64,000 nucleotides of DNA from Fibrobacter sp. UWH6 (GCF_900142465.1 NZ_FRAX01000007.1:89264-153263); one strand, 5' to 3'; positions 1-8,577 are shown, numbered from the stretch's first letter. Numbers and translations: made by a program. The notes: generated by a model not told the origin, from the letters alone.

Positions 1-1136
1 GCTTCGAACACCTTTGTCTGTTCTACGGAAGCAGCGCGCATCAGGCCCTGATCGTAGAGTTCAGAAAGGACAGAGCTCATGCCGTGGTAGCGCAGGCCAC
101 CAGCGTGGTTTGCAGACGGAATAAAGCCGGAGCCCAGAGTGTACATCTTGGCCAGCGGGCAAACCTTACCAGTATCGCAGAAGTCGTAAGCGTACTTACC
201 GCGGGTAAGGCTGGGGCAGCTTGCAGGTTCGATTGCCAGAATATCGTAGTCAGCTTCGCCGCGGAGCTTTTCGCCCATGAACGGGGAGATAAGACCACCA
301 AGGTTAGAACCACCACCTGCACAACCGATGATCATATCGGGCTTAACACCAAGCTTCTTGAGAGCGGCGTGGGCTTCGAGACCGATAACGGACTGGTGCA
401 AGAGAACCTGGTTCAGCACGGAACCAAGAACATAGCGGTAGCCTTCCTGAGTAACGGCTGCTTCAACAGCTTCAGAAATAGCGCAACCCAGAGAACCAGT
501 GGTGCCCGGGAATTCTTCGTTGATCTTGCGGCCAACGTTGGTGTTCATGGAAGGAGACGGAGTGACAGAAGCGCCGTAGGTGCGCATCACTTCGCGACGG
601 AAAGGCTTCTGTTCGTAGGAGCACTTCACCATGTAAACCTGGCAGTCAATGCCGAAGAAGGCGGAAGCCATGGAAAGAGCGGTACCCCACTGGCCTGCAC
701 CAGTTTCGGTGGTCACGCCCTTAAGGCCCTGCTGCTTGGCGTAGTAGGCCTGGGCGATAGCGGAGTTCAGCTTGTGGCTGCCGCTGGTGTTGTTACCTTC
801 GAACTTATAGTAGATGTGAGCCGGAGTGCCGAGGGCCTGTTCCAGGAAGTAGGCGCGGACCAGCGGAGACGGGCGGTACATCTTGTAGAAAGTCTGGATG
901 TCCTGAGGAATGTCGATATATGCGGTATCGTTGTCCAGTTCCTGCTTGACCAGTTCGGAGCAGAACACGCCTTCCAGTTCGGCGGCAGTCATGGGCTTAC
1001 CGGTACCCGGGTTCAGGAGCGGTGCCGGCTTCTTCTTCATGTCGGCACGGACGTTGTACCACTGCTTCGGAAGTTCGGATTCTTCGAGGTAGATCTTGCA
1101 AGGACCATCAATCTTAAGAGAGGAGCAATTACGCAT
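1..1136 (-). CDS. trpB: TrpB2-type tryptophan synthase beta-like protein (3' end beyond window)
   Basis: PLP-dependent enzyme of the TrpB2 (TrpB-like) branch of tryptophan synthase beta subunits, which condenses indole with serine. About 378 residues are visible and the C-terminus lies left of the window; the family is usually about 450 residues. Seen: GSHKLNSA with the PLP lysine, ETGAGQWG with the catalytic Glu, and the phosphate-binding CAGGGSNLGG loop. The long N-terminal extension is typical of TrpB2 rather than TrpB1. The ATG at 1136-1134 follows AAGGAAT at good spacing. No trpA is visible here, which fits a TrpB2 acting alone as an indole-salvage enzyme (inference). The long ORF on the opposite strand is a codon-bias shadow. 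Confidence 0.9.
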   Translation of the reverse strand, partial: MRNCSSLKIDGPCKIYLEESELPKQWYNVRADMKKKPAPLLNPGTGKPMTAAELEGVFCSELVKQELDNDTAYIDIPQDIQTFYKMYRPSPLVRAYFLEQALGTPAHIYYKFEGNNTSGSHKLNSAIAQAYYAKQQGLKGVTTETGAGQWGTALSMASAFFGIDCQVYMVKCSYEQKPFRREVMRTYGASVTPSPSMNTNVGRKINEEFPGTTGSLGCAISEAVEAAVTQEGYRYVLGSVLNQVLLHQSVIGLEAHAALKKLGVKPDMIIGCAGGGSNLGGLISPFMGEKLRGEADYDILAIEPASCPSLTRGKYAYDFCDTGKVCPLAKMYTLGSGFIPSANHAGGLRYHGMSSVLSELYDQGLMRAASVEQTKVFE

Positions 1137-1329
1137 ATTATTCCTTTTGGTTTGTAAAGCTTGGTCGGGCAAAGCCCGTTTTTGAAAAATCAAAAAAAGT
1201 TCGCCTTAAATTTACACAAAAAAAGACGGATGTAAAACGCAAACCTTGTAAAAACATCGTTGAAAATGCGAAAACCGCACTAAAGATGCTACTGACAAAA
1301 GGCAAATCACAAGGTATGGAAAGTTATAC

Positions 1330-1337
1330 TATCTTTG
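1330..1337 (+). promoter_or_regulatory. TAnnTTTG promoter element before the lpxC-like gene
   Basis: TATCTTTG lies 9 nt before the ATG at 1347. It matches the -7 consensus TAnnTTTG known from Bacteroidota and recurs before many genes in this window. No clear -33 element was seen. Confidence 0.4.
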
Positions 1338-1346
1338 CCCAAAGTT

Positions 1347-2330
1347 ATGACGACCAATTCACAGCATTACGAATTTAAGTCTCCGTCGCTGAGCTACAAG
1401 AACGCCATGGTGACGGTGGACGTTCTGGAAAGGGATCCTACACACAAGCCCCGAGTGGTCTGGAGCGTAGATGGTAAGGAAGTCTACCGCACGGATCTTT
1501 GCAAGATTTTTTCTGACTTGAAGTTTGAAGCTGCCCGTACAGCCATCTACACCTACGACGACGAGGCTCGTGCCCATGCTGTCGGTTTGAACTGCGGTGC
1601 TATGGCCAGCCCGGAACATCTGGCTCCTGTTTTTCTGATGTGGCCCCACCGCCGCTTTAACGTGAATATCGTGAGCGGAGCCGATGTGAATTGTGGAGCA
1701 GACGGCAAGTCCGCCGCGAAGGTTGCAGAACTTCCCTTGATGGATGGTTCTGCTGCACCGTTTTTCTATGGCCTGCGCCGAGCTGCGGGGGAGCCTGAAG
1801 AACTTGTTTTTTACGATGCCCCGGTAAACGCTAACTGGGATTTGAAAACGTCGGGTGATAATCCGCGAACCTATGGCCATGTACGTATCATGCCTGCAGA
1901 AACTTTCGAGGTGGAGTACGTTCTGGACCGCAGTGTGGCCCGCGGTGACACCTGCGACTTGCAGTCGGCCGCATCGGTTAGCCTTTATTCTCCAGAGAAC
2001 CTGTTTCAGATTTTTATGGCCCGCACGTTTATTTCTCAGTTAGAACTTGACGCTGCGCGGTCCAACGGTCTATTAAAAGGCGTAGATGAAAGCTGCGGAC
2101 TTCTTTTAGACGCAAAAGCCTCCGCAGGATGCCCCTGCAACGAAAATTTCCGTGTCGCCAATGAACCTGCCATGCATAAAATACTAGATTTAATTGGCGA
2201 TATAACATTCATTTGTCCTGCACTCCCCAAGGTGCGGATTGAAATCACCAACGGTGGGCACGTTTCTCACCGACAAATCATGGAGAAGTTAATACCTTAT
2301 GTCTCTGCTGGACTCTTTGAAAAAATCTGA
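1347..2330 (+). CDS. lpxC: Divergent LpxC-family UDP-3-O-acyl-GlcNAc deacetylase
   Basis: 327 residues from the ATG at 1347 (an in-frame TTG at 1335 is less likely). LpxC is the zinc deacetylase committing UDP-3-O-acyl-GlcNAc to lipid A synthesis in the cytoplasm. Landmarks line up with the family: SPEHL with candidate catalytic Glu90 and zinc His91, LPLMDGS at about 129-135, MARTF at about 224-228, EPAMHKILDLIGD with zinc His277 and Asp281, and GGH with His305. The N-terminal GVGLHSG-like and TNHS-like motifs of ordinary LpxC are not recognisable, so the first domain is strongly divergent. Its last 32 nt overlap fabZ, which suggests translational coupling; lpxC-fabZ linkage or fusion is known in Bacteroidota. 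It could be a specialised paralogue rather than the main LpxC. Confidence 0.75.
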   Translation: MTTNSQHYEFKSPSLSYKNAMVTVDVLERDPTHKPRVVWSVDGKEVYRTDLCKIFSDLKFEAARTAIYTYDDEARAHAVGLNCGAMASPEHLAPVFLMWPHRRFNVNIVSGADVNCGADGKSAAKVAELPLMDGSAAPFFYGLRRAAGEPEELVFYDAPVNANWDLKTSGDNPRTYGHVRIMPAETFEVEYVLDRSVARGDTCDLQSAASVSLYSPENLFQIFMARTFISQLELDAARSNGLLKGVDESCGLLLDAKASAGCPCNENFRVANEPAMHKILDLIGDITFICPALPKVRIEITNGGHVSHRQIMEKLIPYVSAGLFEKI

Positions 2331-2802
2331 TAAAGAAGGCGTTCTCTACGGCGAAGATGTTTGCCACGAAGTTCTTCCCCAGAAGTTCCCCTTTGCTTTC
2401 GTTGACGAAATCCTGGAATTGAACATGGGTGATGGCACTGCAGAAAATCCCCCTTCTCTGGTGGGCCGTATGCACGTTACTGGCGAACAGGACTTCTTCA
2501 AGGGCCATTTCCCCGGCAATCCGGTGATGCCCGGCGTGATCCAGATTGAATCCATGGCTCAGGCAGCAACTCTCCTGACCATGATCGCAATGGAAGATAA
2601 GACTGTTGGCAAGCGCCCCGCCTTCATGGGTGTGGAAAACTGCCGCTTCCGCAAGGCTGTGATTCCTCCTACCGATATCATCCTGAAGGTCCGTCTCACT
2701 GACCTCCGCATGGCTCGTCGCGGCATCTTCAAGTATGCCGGTCAGGTGTTCATCGGCGAAGACCTGGTGACCGAAGCAGAATTTTCTGCAGCTATGGTTT
2801 AA
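2299..2802 (+). CDS. fabZ: 3-hydroxyacyl-ACP dehydratase FabZ
   Basis: 167-residue hotdog-fold dehydratase of type II fatty acid synthesis, which dehydrates 3-hydroxyacyl-ACP in the cytoplasm. The diagnostic motif around residues 69-88 (GHFPGNPVMPG...ESMAQ) carries catalytic His70 and Glu84. The start codon lies inside the end of the lpxC-like gene (32-nt overlap), so the two are probably co-translated. The pair balances the 3-hydroxyacyl-ACP pool between lipid A and fatty acids. A bidirectional terminator follows at 2941-2977. Confidence 0.93.
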   Translation: MSLLDSLKKSDKEGVLYGEDVCHEVLPQKFPFAFVDEILELNMGDGTAENPPSLVGRMHVTGEQDFFKGHFPGNPVMPGVIQIESMAQAATLLTMIAMEDKTVGKRPAFMGVENCRFRKAVIPPTDIILKVRLTDLRMARRGIFKYAGQVFIGEDLVTEAEFSAAMV

Positions 2803-2897
2803 TTGCTCTCCCCGCAAGGGGGATCATGCCCACTAAGCACTAAAGTGCTAAGTGGTCAAAGTGTGTCGCGGGAATGCTGGTTCGTTAACGGCGTTAC

Positions 2898-2929
2898 GTC
2901 ATCCTGAAGGGCGTAGCCCTGAAGGATCC
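2898..2929. repeat. GTCATCCTGA...GGATCC hairpin repeat
   Basis: Begins GTCATCCTGA, contains the small hairpin AGGGC-gta-GCCCT, and ends GAAGGATCC. It belongs to the widespread intergenic GTCATTCTGAG...GAATCC type; a second copy lies in reverse orientation at 3293-3324. Confidence 0.6.
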
Positions 2930-2940
2930 AGTACATAAGT

Positions 2941-2977
2941 AAAAAAGAGGATTGTCATCAAATGACAGTCCTTTTTT
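2941..2977. terminator. Bidirectional rho-independent terminator after fabZ
   Basis: An 11-bp stem (AGGATTGTCAT with ATGACAGTCCT, one G-T pair) with a CAA loop, an A-run on the left and a T-run on the right. Confidence 0.75.
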
Positions 2978-2979
2978 GG

Positions 2980-2987
2980 TATCTTCG
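2980..2987 (+). promoter_or_regulatory. TAnnTTTG-like element 5 nt before the GIY-YIG start
   Basis: TATCTTCG (one mismatch to TAnnTTTG) ends 5 nt before the ATG at 2993. There is no room for a leader or Shine-Dalgarno sequence, so the mRNA may be leaderless. Confidence 0.35.
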
Positions 2988-2992
2988 TTTTT

Positions 2993-3283
2993 ATGGAGAA
3001 ACATAGCTACACATATATACTTTTTAGTCAACGAAATGGGACACTATATATTGGTGTTACTAATGATCTGAAACGCAGAGTTTCCGAACACAAAAGCAAG
3101 GCAATTCCTGGTTTTACGCAGAAATATGGAGTTGATAAGCTTGGATATTTCGAAGTGTATAATGATATCCGCTTTGCTATAGAACGGGAAAAAGTGTTGA
3201 AAGGGTGGAGAAGGGTGCGCAAGATAGAATTGCTGGAAAGCATGAATCCAACATGGAGGGATTTGTATTTTAATTTGTTCTAA
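2993..3283 (+). CDS. Small GIY-YIG domain protein (UPF0213 type)
   Basis: 96 residues forming just one GIY-YIG domain: YTYIL at 7-11, then TLYIGVTNDLKRR with the YIG element and the conserved Arg, then a Glu-containing helix (AIEREKVLKGW). Stand-alone single-domain members of this superfamily are common in bacteria and their function is mostly unknown. The gene sits between two intergenic hairpin repeats, has no Shine-Dalgarno sequence, and is probably monocistronic. An AT-richer codon choice than its neighbours hints at acquisition. Confidence 0.8.
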   Translation: MEKHSYTYILFSQRNGTLYIGVTNDLKRRVSEHKSKAIPGFTQKYGVDKLGYFEVYNDIRFAIEREKVLKGWRRVRKIELLESMNPTWRDLYFNLF

Positions 3284-3292
3284 GTTCGTTAT

Positions 3293-3324
3293 GGATTCTT
3301 CGAGCCTGCGGCTCTCAGAATGAC
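3293..3324. repeat. GGATTCTT...AGAATGAC hairpin repeat
   Basis: Reverse-orientation copy of the repeat type at 2898-2929; the central hairpin is GAGCC-tgc-GGCTC. It follows the GIY-YIG gene. Confidence 0.55.
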
Positions 3325-3364
3325 GATAATTGATGGCTCGGGATGACGATGGTTGACGTGAAGT

Positions 3365-3964
3365 CTACATCTCCGGGTCCAGCTCGCCGCGGATGATTTC
3401 CACTTCGCCGTGTTTGACCAGGCTGATGATGTTGGTGGGGCAGATTTCGATAGGGCCGCAGTCCACCATCATGTCTACGGAATGCTCGAAGGTTTTCCAG
3501 AGTTCGTCGGGCTCGTAGATGTCTTCGTCGCTGAGCTTGGCGGCGGTGCTGAGGATGGGCTTGTCGAAATGCTGGAACAGTTCCTTGAAGAAGGGGTGGG
3601 TGGGCATTCTCACGCCGATTTCGGGGCGCTTTACGTCTAGGCGGCGGGCGATGTGATGGTCGGCGGGCAGAATAAAGGTGAAGGGGCCGGGTACGCGGGG
3701 CTTCATGATGTTGAAGGCGAAATTGTCGATGCGGGCGTAGTCGGTGGCGGCACGGATATCGGGAATGATCAGGGCCATAAAGAACTTCTTCATGGGCTTT
3801 TTCAAGGCATAAAGTTTGTGGATGGCCTTGGGGGATTCTGCGTTACAGCCGATAGCATAACCGGATTCTGTAGGGTACAGAACAAGACCGTCGTCTTCCA
3901 GGGCGGCGGCGGCCAGCTTAACAATGCGGGCCTGAGGATTTTGTGGATGTACTTCAAATCGCAT
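3365..3964 (-). CDS. Sua5/YciO/YrdC family protein
   Basis: 199 residues. Sua5/YrdC enzymes make L-threonylcarbamoyl-AMP for tRNA t6A; the YciO subfamily is less well defined. Seen: VLYPTESGYAIGC (family YPTDTVYGLGC) at about 28-40, a KK-rich nucleotide-binding segment (LYALKKPMKKF), VPGPFTFIL at about 90-98, GVRMPTH at about 117-123, and STAAKLSDE in place of the usual STSANxSG. These substitutions point to the YciO-like branch rather than the main t6A enzyme. The ATG is at 3964. Confidence 0.8.
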   Translation of the reverse strand: MRFEVHPQNPQARIVKLAAAALEDDGLVLYPTESGYAIGCNAESPKAIHKLYALKKPMKKFFMALIIPDIRAATDYARIDNFAFNIMKPRVPGPFTFILPADHHIARRLDVKRPEIGVRMPTHPFFKELFQHFDKPILSTAAKLSDEDIYEPDELWKTFEHSVDMMVDCGPIEICPTNIISLVKHGEVEIIRGELDPEM

Positions 3965-4032
3965 GTGCTGAATTTAAACAAAAAAGCTTGAATTGGCTCA
4001 AAAAAATTTATTTAAGGATAGTCCATGTTGAC

Positions 4033-4040
4033 TATCTTTG
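4033..4040 (+). promoter_or_regulatory. TAnnTTTG element 4 nt before a lipoprotein gene
   Basis: TATCTTTG is followed by CACT and then the ATG at 4045. No Shine-Dalgarno sequence fits between them, so a leaderless transcript is likely. Confidence 0.45.
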
Positions 4041-4044
4041 CACT

Positions 4045-4443
4045 ATGCGTTATTCTATGATTGTTCTCCTGGTTGTTTCCGCCCTCCTTTCCGGATGTTT
4101 TTCTGCGGGGGATGACTTCTATTCCTACGTACTTCTGAAGGGGAGTATCCAGCGCGAAAATCCCGAAGATATGGTGGACGTGGCTGTTGATTCCCGCTGC
4201 ACCTTGATGGCCAATGACTTGGAAGGCGGTGACTATGAGGTTTCTATCGGAGCCATCGAGAACTGTAACGTGGTATGGACCATCAACAACGAAATTGTCC
4301 AGAGGGCGGTGGTTCATAAGGATTGGGATACCCAGAATCACCTGATCGGTATGGAAATTACCGTTATAGATGAACGTTCCAAGTCTAGCAAGACGGTCTA
4401 TTCCAAGACGCCTGATTCCAGAGAATGGATCATCGAACTTTAA
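4045..4443 (+). CDS. Small lipoprotein of unknown function
   Basis: 132 residues from the ATG at 4045; the open frame reaches further upstream but this start gives a clean type II signal peptide (MRYSMIVLLVVSALLSGC, lipidated Cys18). The mature part of about 115 residues is predicted beta-rich, with no recognised domain. It converges with yraN, with only 4 nt between the stops. A TATCTTTG element directly precedes the start. Confidence 0.7.
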   Translation: MRYSMIVLLVVSALLSGCFSAGDDFYSYVLLKGSIQRENPEDMVDVAVDSRCTLMANDLEGGDYEVSIGAIENCNVVWTINNEIVQRAVVHKDWDTQNHLIGMEITVIDERSKSSKTVYSKTPDSREWIIEL

Positions 4444-4447
4444 TGCG

Positions 4448-4858
4448 CTAACATTGGGGAACCACCTGGGTGCCTTCGAAGGCGTTCTGAATGTGTGAAA
4501 ATTGCAGGGGAGACTGGTAGACCCTGGCACTCAGTACATCAAAACGACAAGGCTGGTCAAAACCCCTGGGGGCAATCTGGGGGTGAGAGTGGAGAAAGTG
4601 GCAGGCGGTGTGCCAGATCTTTTTCTGCTTTAGGCGGTTCACGCGGGCGGCGGGATTCCCCTGCTGATTATTCCAGACGGACTTGACTTCTACAAAGACG
4701 ATTGTTTCGCCTTGTTTTGCCACAATGTCCAGTTCACCTCCGCGGTAGGCATAGTTGCGGGCCACCACCTGATAACCGTTACGGGTCAGGAATGCGGCTG
4801 CCTGGTCTTCGATGGCGTTGCCTTTTTTGCGTGTGTCAGAATGTACGGTCTTGTTCAT
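4448..4858 (-). CDS. YraN family (UPF0102) nuclease-like protein
   Basis: 136 residues from the ATG at 4858, chosen because AAGAAGG lies 6 nt upstream; a longer in-frame start at 4948 lacks this. The PD-(D/E)XK core of the family is clear: GNAIEDQAAAFL at about 13-24, GELDIVAKQG with Asp44, and FVEVKS with Glu57 and Lys59. YraN proteins resemble Holliday-junction resolvases but their cellular role is unproven. Confidence 0.87.
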   Translation of the reverse strand: MNKTVHSDTRKKGNAIEDQAAAFLTRNGYQVVARNYAYRGGELDIVAKQGETIVFVEVKSVWNNQQGNPAARVNRLKQKKIWHTACHFLHSHPQIAPRGFDQPCRFDVLSARVYQSPLQFSHIQNAFEGTQVVPQC

Positions 4859-5006
4859 GCATAACCTTCTTTTTATTAAAAGTTTAACGAACCGCGCAAT
4901 GAAATTGCGCGACCCCTCTTTCATATAGTCAATGCATGTCCTGTACACGTTTCGTGTTCAGGTCGACGATTTTTGCCCGTTGCCCGGGCGGTAGAGGCTT
5001 TGCCTC

Positions 5007-6512
5007 TTAGGGCAGTTCCATTCCCAGCAGGCGGATTTCAGAAACAGCGAAGTCTGCGTTTTCACCTTCGTGGACGTTGTCCAGGTAAATCTTCAGTTCG
5101 GTGGTTTCCATGGCCTGGATGGTGGGGTACTGCATACCCTTGATGTTTTCCAGCTTTACCTTCTGCTTGAAACCGTCCTTGGTTTCGAGGGTCAGGGTGC
5201 GGGGCTTCTTGAAAATGCGGAAACGGTCACCGAAGGCGTCGTCCACGGACTTCTGGTAGCCAACGGCGATACCGAAATGGGTGACCACGGCGTTGGTTTC
5301 AAAGTAAAGGGTCAGAACGGGATTCTGGGGCTTCTGGGGGACGGGGGCCAGCCAGGCGGTCTTCAGGTCATTGTCCTTAAGGTTGTCCAGCGGATATCCC
5401 TTCTTCTGGTCGATTTCCAGTGCCTTAGTTTCGTAGTTGCCCATGGCGTCGTTCCACTCCAGTTCGCGGAGGGTGCTTTCGGGCTTGTGGGTGAGCATCA
5501 GCAGGATCAGCAACATGATGATCAGCGGGAAGATGAACACGGCCAGGGCGGTGAGCTTCTTCTGCAAGAGGCGGGCCTTGGGCGAAATCTTGTTGGCCAT
5601 GTCGGCGATGGACTGGGTGTGCTTGTGGAGCAGAGTCTGGTTTCCCATGCGTCCAGTCTGGCGATCGCGTTCGGTGGTGAACACCTGGTCACAGGCATCC
5701 AGGAATTCCTGCATGTCGTGGAAGCGTTCGTTCAGCTTTTTCTTGAGGCACTTGAGGATCAGCTTGGAGAGGCCTGCAGGCATATCCTTGCGGAACTGTT
5801 CCGGCGGAGGGGGCTGCTGCTGAACGTGCTTCAGGGCGATTTCGATGGGCTTTTCACCTTCGAAGGGGAGGCGACCGCAGGTCATCTCATAAAGAATGAC
5901 GCCCATGCTGTAGATATCGGTCTGCAGGGTGACGCTGTCACCGTGGCACTGTTCGGGGCTCATGTATTCCGGGGTACCCATGGTCATGCCGGTGCGGGTC
6001 AGGCGTTCCTTTTCCATTTCCTGGATGTAGGAGATGCCGAAATCCATGATGTACACGCGGTTGTCGCGGGTCAGCATGATGTTGGAGGGCTTGATGTCGC
6101 GGTGAACGATACCCTTGTTATGGGCGTAGAGCAGGCCGCGGGCAATCTGGCGGATAATGACTTCGATGGCCTCGAAGGAGAGCTGTTCCTTGTTGTGGAG
6201 GATGTCCGAAAGGTTGGTGCCTTCCACATAAGTCATGGAAATGAACAGCTGGTTGTTCTGCTGACCAAAGTCGAACACATGAACCACGTTCTGGTGGTCC
6301 AGTTCCTTCATGGCCTGAGCTTCCATGTAGAAACGCTTGATGGCCTCTTCATCGGAGGAGGCGTCCAAGATCTTGAAGGCTACTTCGCGGTTAAGCCTTT
6401 TGTCCATGGCCTTGTAGACGTTGCCCATGCCCCCTTTACCCAAGGTTCCAATGAGGTCATAGTTTGCGTTAAAAGGACGAGGAAATACTTCTGGCTTCTG
6501 CGGTGCGATCAT
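5007..6512 (-). CDS. Membrane Ser/Thr protein kinase with extracytoplasmic discoidin-like domain
   Basis: 501 residues. Residues 18-275 form a PknB-type Hanks kinase: Gly-rich loop GKGGMG 25-30, ATP Lys47, HRDIKPSN 137-144 (catalytic Asp139), DFG 157-159 and SPE 185-187. One transmembrane segment (about 320-341) is followed by an extracytoplasmic part of about 150 residues resembling the NADase-type glycan-binding/discoidin-like domain, in place of PASTA repeats. All catalytic residues are present, so it should be active. The start codon overlaps the stop of the upstream FHA-ABC gene by 4 nt (ATGA), a strong sign that the two act together. Confidence 0.9.
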   Translation of the reverse strand: MIAPQKPEVFPRPFNANYDLIGTLGKGGMGNVYKAMDKRLNREVAFKILDASSDEEAIKRFYMEAQAMKELDHQNVVHVFDFGQQNNQLFISMTYVEGTNLSDILHNKEQLSFEAIEVIIRQIARGLLYAHNKGIVHRDIKPSNIMLTRDNRVYIMDFGISYIQEMEKERLTRTGMTMGTPEYMSPEQCHGDSVTLQTDIYSMGVILYEMTCGRLPFEGEKPIEIALKHVQQQPPPPEQFRKDMPAGLSKLILKCLKKKLNERFHDMQEFLDACDQVFTTERDRQTGRMGNQTLLHKHTQSIADMANKISPKARLLQKKLTALAVFIFPLIIMLLILLMLTHKPESTLRELEWNDAMGNYETKALEIDQKKGYPLDNLKDNDLKTAWLAPVPQKPQNPVLTLYFETNAVVTHFGIAVGYQKSVDDAFGDRFRIFKKPRTLTLETKDGFKQKVKLENIKGMQYPTIQAMETTELKIYLDNVHEGENADFAVSEIRLLGMELP

Positions 6513-8557
6513 TTTGCGTTCTTGGATCTAAAAAGTTTAATTGCCATCACAATATAAAAACCTACAGCGATGGCGATGGCGGCAACAATGTTTACAACGG
6601 GGTCTTGACGCTCTAAAAGTAGGTTCAAAAGGCTATTTTGGTTGTAGCGGGACCAGATTACGGTAGACAGGGCGCGGCCAAGAGCCTGCATCTGATCTAG
6701 GGGAACCAGCGCACCGGCAAGTGCTACCTGGGGAATAATAAGCAAGGGGAGGGTAGCGTTTGCCTGTCCGGAATTCCTGGAGAAGGCGCTCACCATTAAG
6801 CCCACCATGACGGCTGGCAGGACCATGGCTGCCGTAGTAAGCAAAAGTGCTGTCACGGGAACGTGGGAAGCGATCCTGAAATTGACGAAGGCGTATACGA
6901 TAAGCGTCTGAATCCAGGCCACCAAGGTGGGGAGGGTGGCCTTTGAAAGCAGGGTGGGCAGGACCTTTACGCCCTTACGGAACTCGCCCTGGAGAATCTG
7001 ACGTTCCTGAACAATTTCGCGGATTGACAAGGAAAGGGCTAACCAGTTTGCCGAAAGGATGACGGCGAAGGCTACAATCCAAAGAGAAGTCAGCTCCGAG
7101 AAAATCAGGGAGAAAAGTCCACCGATAACCAGGGGTTGAATAATCAAGGTGAGGGTCTTTCCCAGGTCGCGGAACCATTGTTTTGCGGTAAGACCTATCT
7201 TGTAGAACAGCACAGGGGCAAGTTCATTCTTTACGAAATAAATGTTTGGATGGGCGCTCTCGTCGCCGTTAGAATCGTCCTGATTATCCTGGGCCTTACG
7301 TTCCCAGGAGTTCTTCCAGTTGGTGGCGGATTCGTCGTTCAGGTCCGAAAGAATTTCTTCGGGATCCCTGGTGTTGAAATAGCGGAAGGCATCGGCGGGG
7401 GTGCCGTAAAAACCTTGTTCCCCGTGATGTAATACCAGCACCTTGTTGGCGATGTCCAAAGCTTCGTAGCTATGGGTGGTAAGAATCACCGTGTGACCCA
7501 GGAACGAAAGCTGTTGCAGATGGGTGCAGAGGATCTTGGCGTTGTAAGGATCCAATCCGGAAAGAGGTTCATCGAGAACGATAAGGCCCGGGTTGCCCAT
7601 GAGTTCGCGGGCCAGGGCCACACGACGGTGTTCGCCTCCGCTCAGAGTCTTTACCAGATTGTCCATGCGTTCGGTCAGACCGAAAAGCTGACAGAACTGC
7701 TCCATGCGTTTTTGGGCATTGGCCTTGAATTCATGGTGGTTCATGCTGGTGCGTCCGCCATCCAGAAGTGTTTCGCGGACTGTCAGGTCGCGGCGCAGTT
7801 CCGGATCCTGCTCCAAGAATGCAATATGCTTGCGGATTTCTGCATTGCGGTAATCCAGGCCTCCGATGCGGACCTGTGATTTTTCGCCACAGCTGTGAAT
7901 GCCCTGTAGCAGTCGCAGGAGGGTGGATTTTCCCTGGCCTGAACGACCGATAATAGCCATGATTTCGCCGGCGGGCAGCGTGAAATTCAAGTCGCGGACA
8001 ATCTGCTTTTTACCTGCAAAAATATCCAGCTGGCGGGCGGTGACGCTAAAACCCTGAGGGGCGTTAAAGCAGGCGACACGGCCTTCCGAAAGTTCCAGCT
8101 CATAACCGGGAATCTTGAAAATTTCACCTTCGTTCAGGGGTATGGAGCGAAGGACTTTCCCCTGGGGGGAGACCATCTTCTGTGTAAAGTTGATCAGGGC
8201 GGCGCTCGCAGACGTCTCGACGGAAATACCTTCAGGCAGTTCCGTTTCAGAATTGTTGAAGGCATCCATCACCAGTAACGACAGATGGCGATCCTTCAAG
8301 GTGGCCTGCAACTTCTGCGTTCCGATAAGAATGACATCGCCATCCTTAATGGGAAGCGGTGCAGAAACGTCGGCACCATTCAGCTGCGTTACGCTGTTCT
8401 CGGTCAGGTTCCGCAAAGTCCATTGGCCAGAAACGCACTCCAATACCGCATGCTGTCTAGACACCATCAGGTTATCTAGCACCAGGCAATTATCCGACTT
8501 ACGGCCGATAGTAAAGGGCTTGTCGGCTGAAGGAGTGACGATCTGGAAGGACTTCAT
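6509..8557 (-). CDS. FHA domain-ABC transporter fusion (ABCG-like half transporter)
   Basis: 682 residues. An N-terminal FHA phosphothreonine-binding domain (IGRK 17-20, SRQH 33-36, N60) is followed by a second possible FHA-like linker (about 90-165). The ABC ATPase carries Walker A GRSGQGKS 204-211, signature LSGGE 305-309, Walker B LIVLDE 325-330 and switch His362. An ABC-2 type membrane domain of about six helices (about 460-675) follows. FHA-ABC fusions are known in bacteria and usually sit beside Ser/Thr kinases; substrates are mostly unknown. The 4-nt overlap with the downstream kinase supports phosphorylation-controlled export (inference). Confidence 0.9.
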   Translation of the reverse strand: MKSFQIVTPSADKPFTIGRKSDNCLVLDNLMVSRQHAVLECVSGQWTLRNLTENSVTQLNGADVSAPLPIKDGDVILIGTQKLQATLKDRHLSLLVMDAFNNSETELPEGISVETSASAALINFTQKMVSPQGKVLRSIPLNEGEIFKIPGYELELSEGRVACFNAPQGFSVTARQLDIFAGKKQIVRDLNFTLPAGEIMAIIGRSGQGKSTLLRLLQGIHSCGEKSQVRIGGLDYRNAEIRKHIAFLEQDPELRRDLTVRETLLDGGRTSMNHHEFKANAQKRMEQFCQLFGLTERMDNLVKTLSGGEHRRVALARELMGNPGLIVLDEPLSGLDPYNAKILCTHLQQLSFLGHTVILTTHSYEALDIANKVLVLHHGEQGFYGTPADAFRYFNTRDPEEILSDLNDESATNWKNSWERKAQDNQDDSNGDESAHPNIYFVKNELAPVLFYKIGLTAKQWFRDLGKTLTLIIQPLVIGGLFSLIFSELTSLWIVAFAVILSANWLALSLSIREIVQERQILQGEFRKGVKVLPTLLSKATLPTLVAWIQTLIVYAFVNFRIASHVPVTALLLTTAAMVLPAVMVGLMVSAFSRNSGQANATLPLLIIPQVALAGALVPLDQMQALGRALSTVIWSRYNQNSLLNLLLERQDPVVNIVAAIAIAVGFYIVMAIKLFRSKNAK

Positions 8558-8577
8558 ATAACTAATTATAAGGTAGG

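Noticed and set aside
84..1157. 357-codon plus-strand frame opposite the TrpB2 gene
   Set aside because: The minus strand encodes a clear PLP enzyme with ribosome-binding site; the plus-strand translation is low-complexity shadow.
5070..6557. 495-codon plus-strand frame opposite the kinase gene
   Set aside because: Shadow of the kinase reading frame, whose catalytic motifs are all present on the minus strand.
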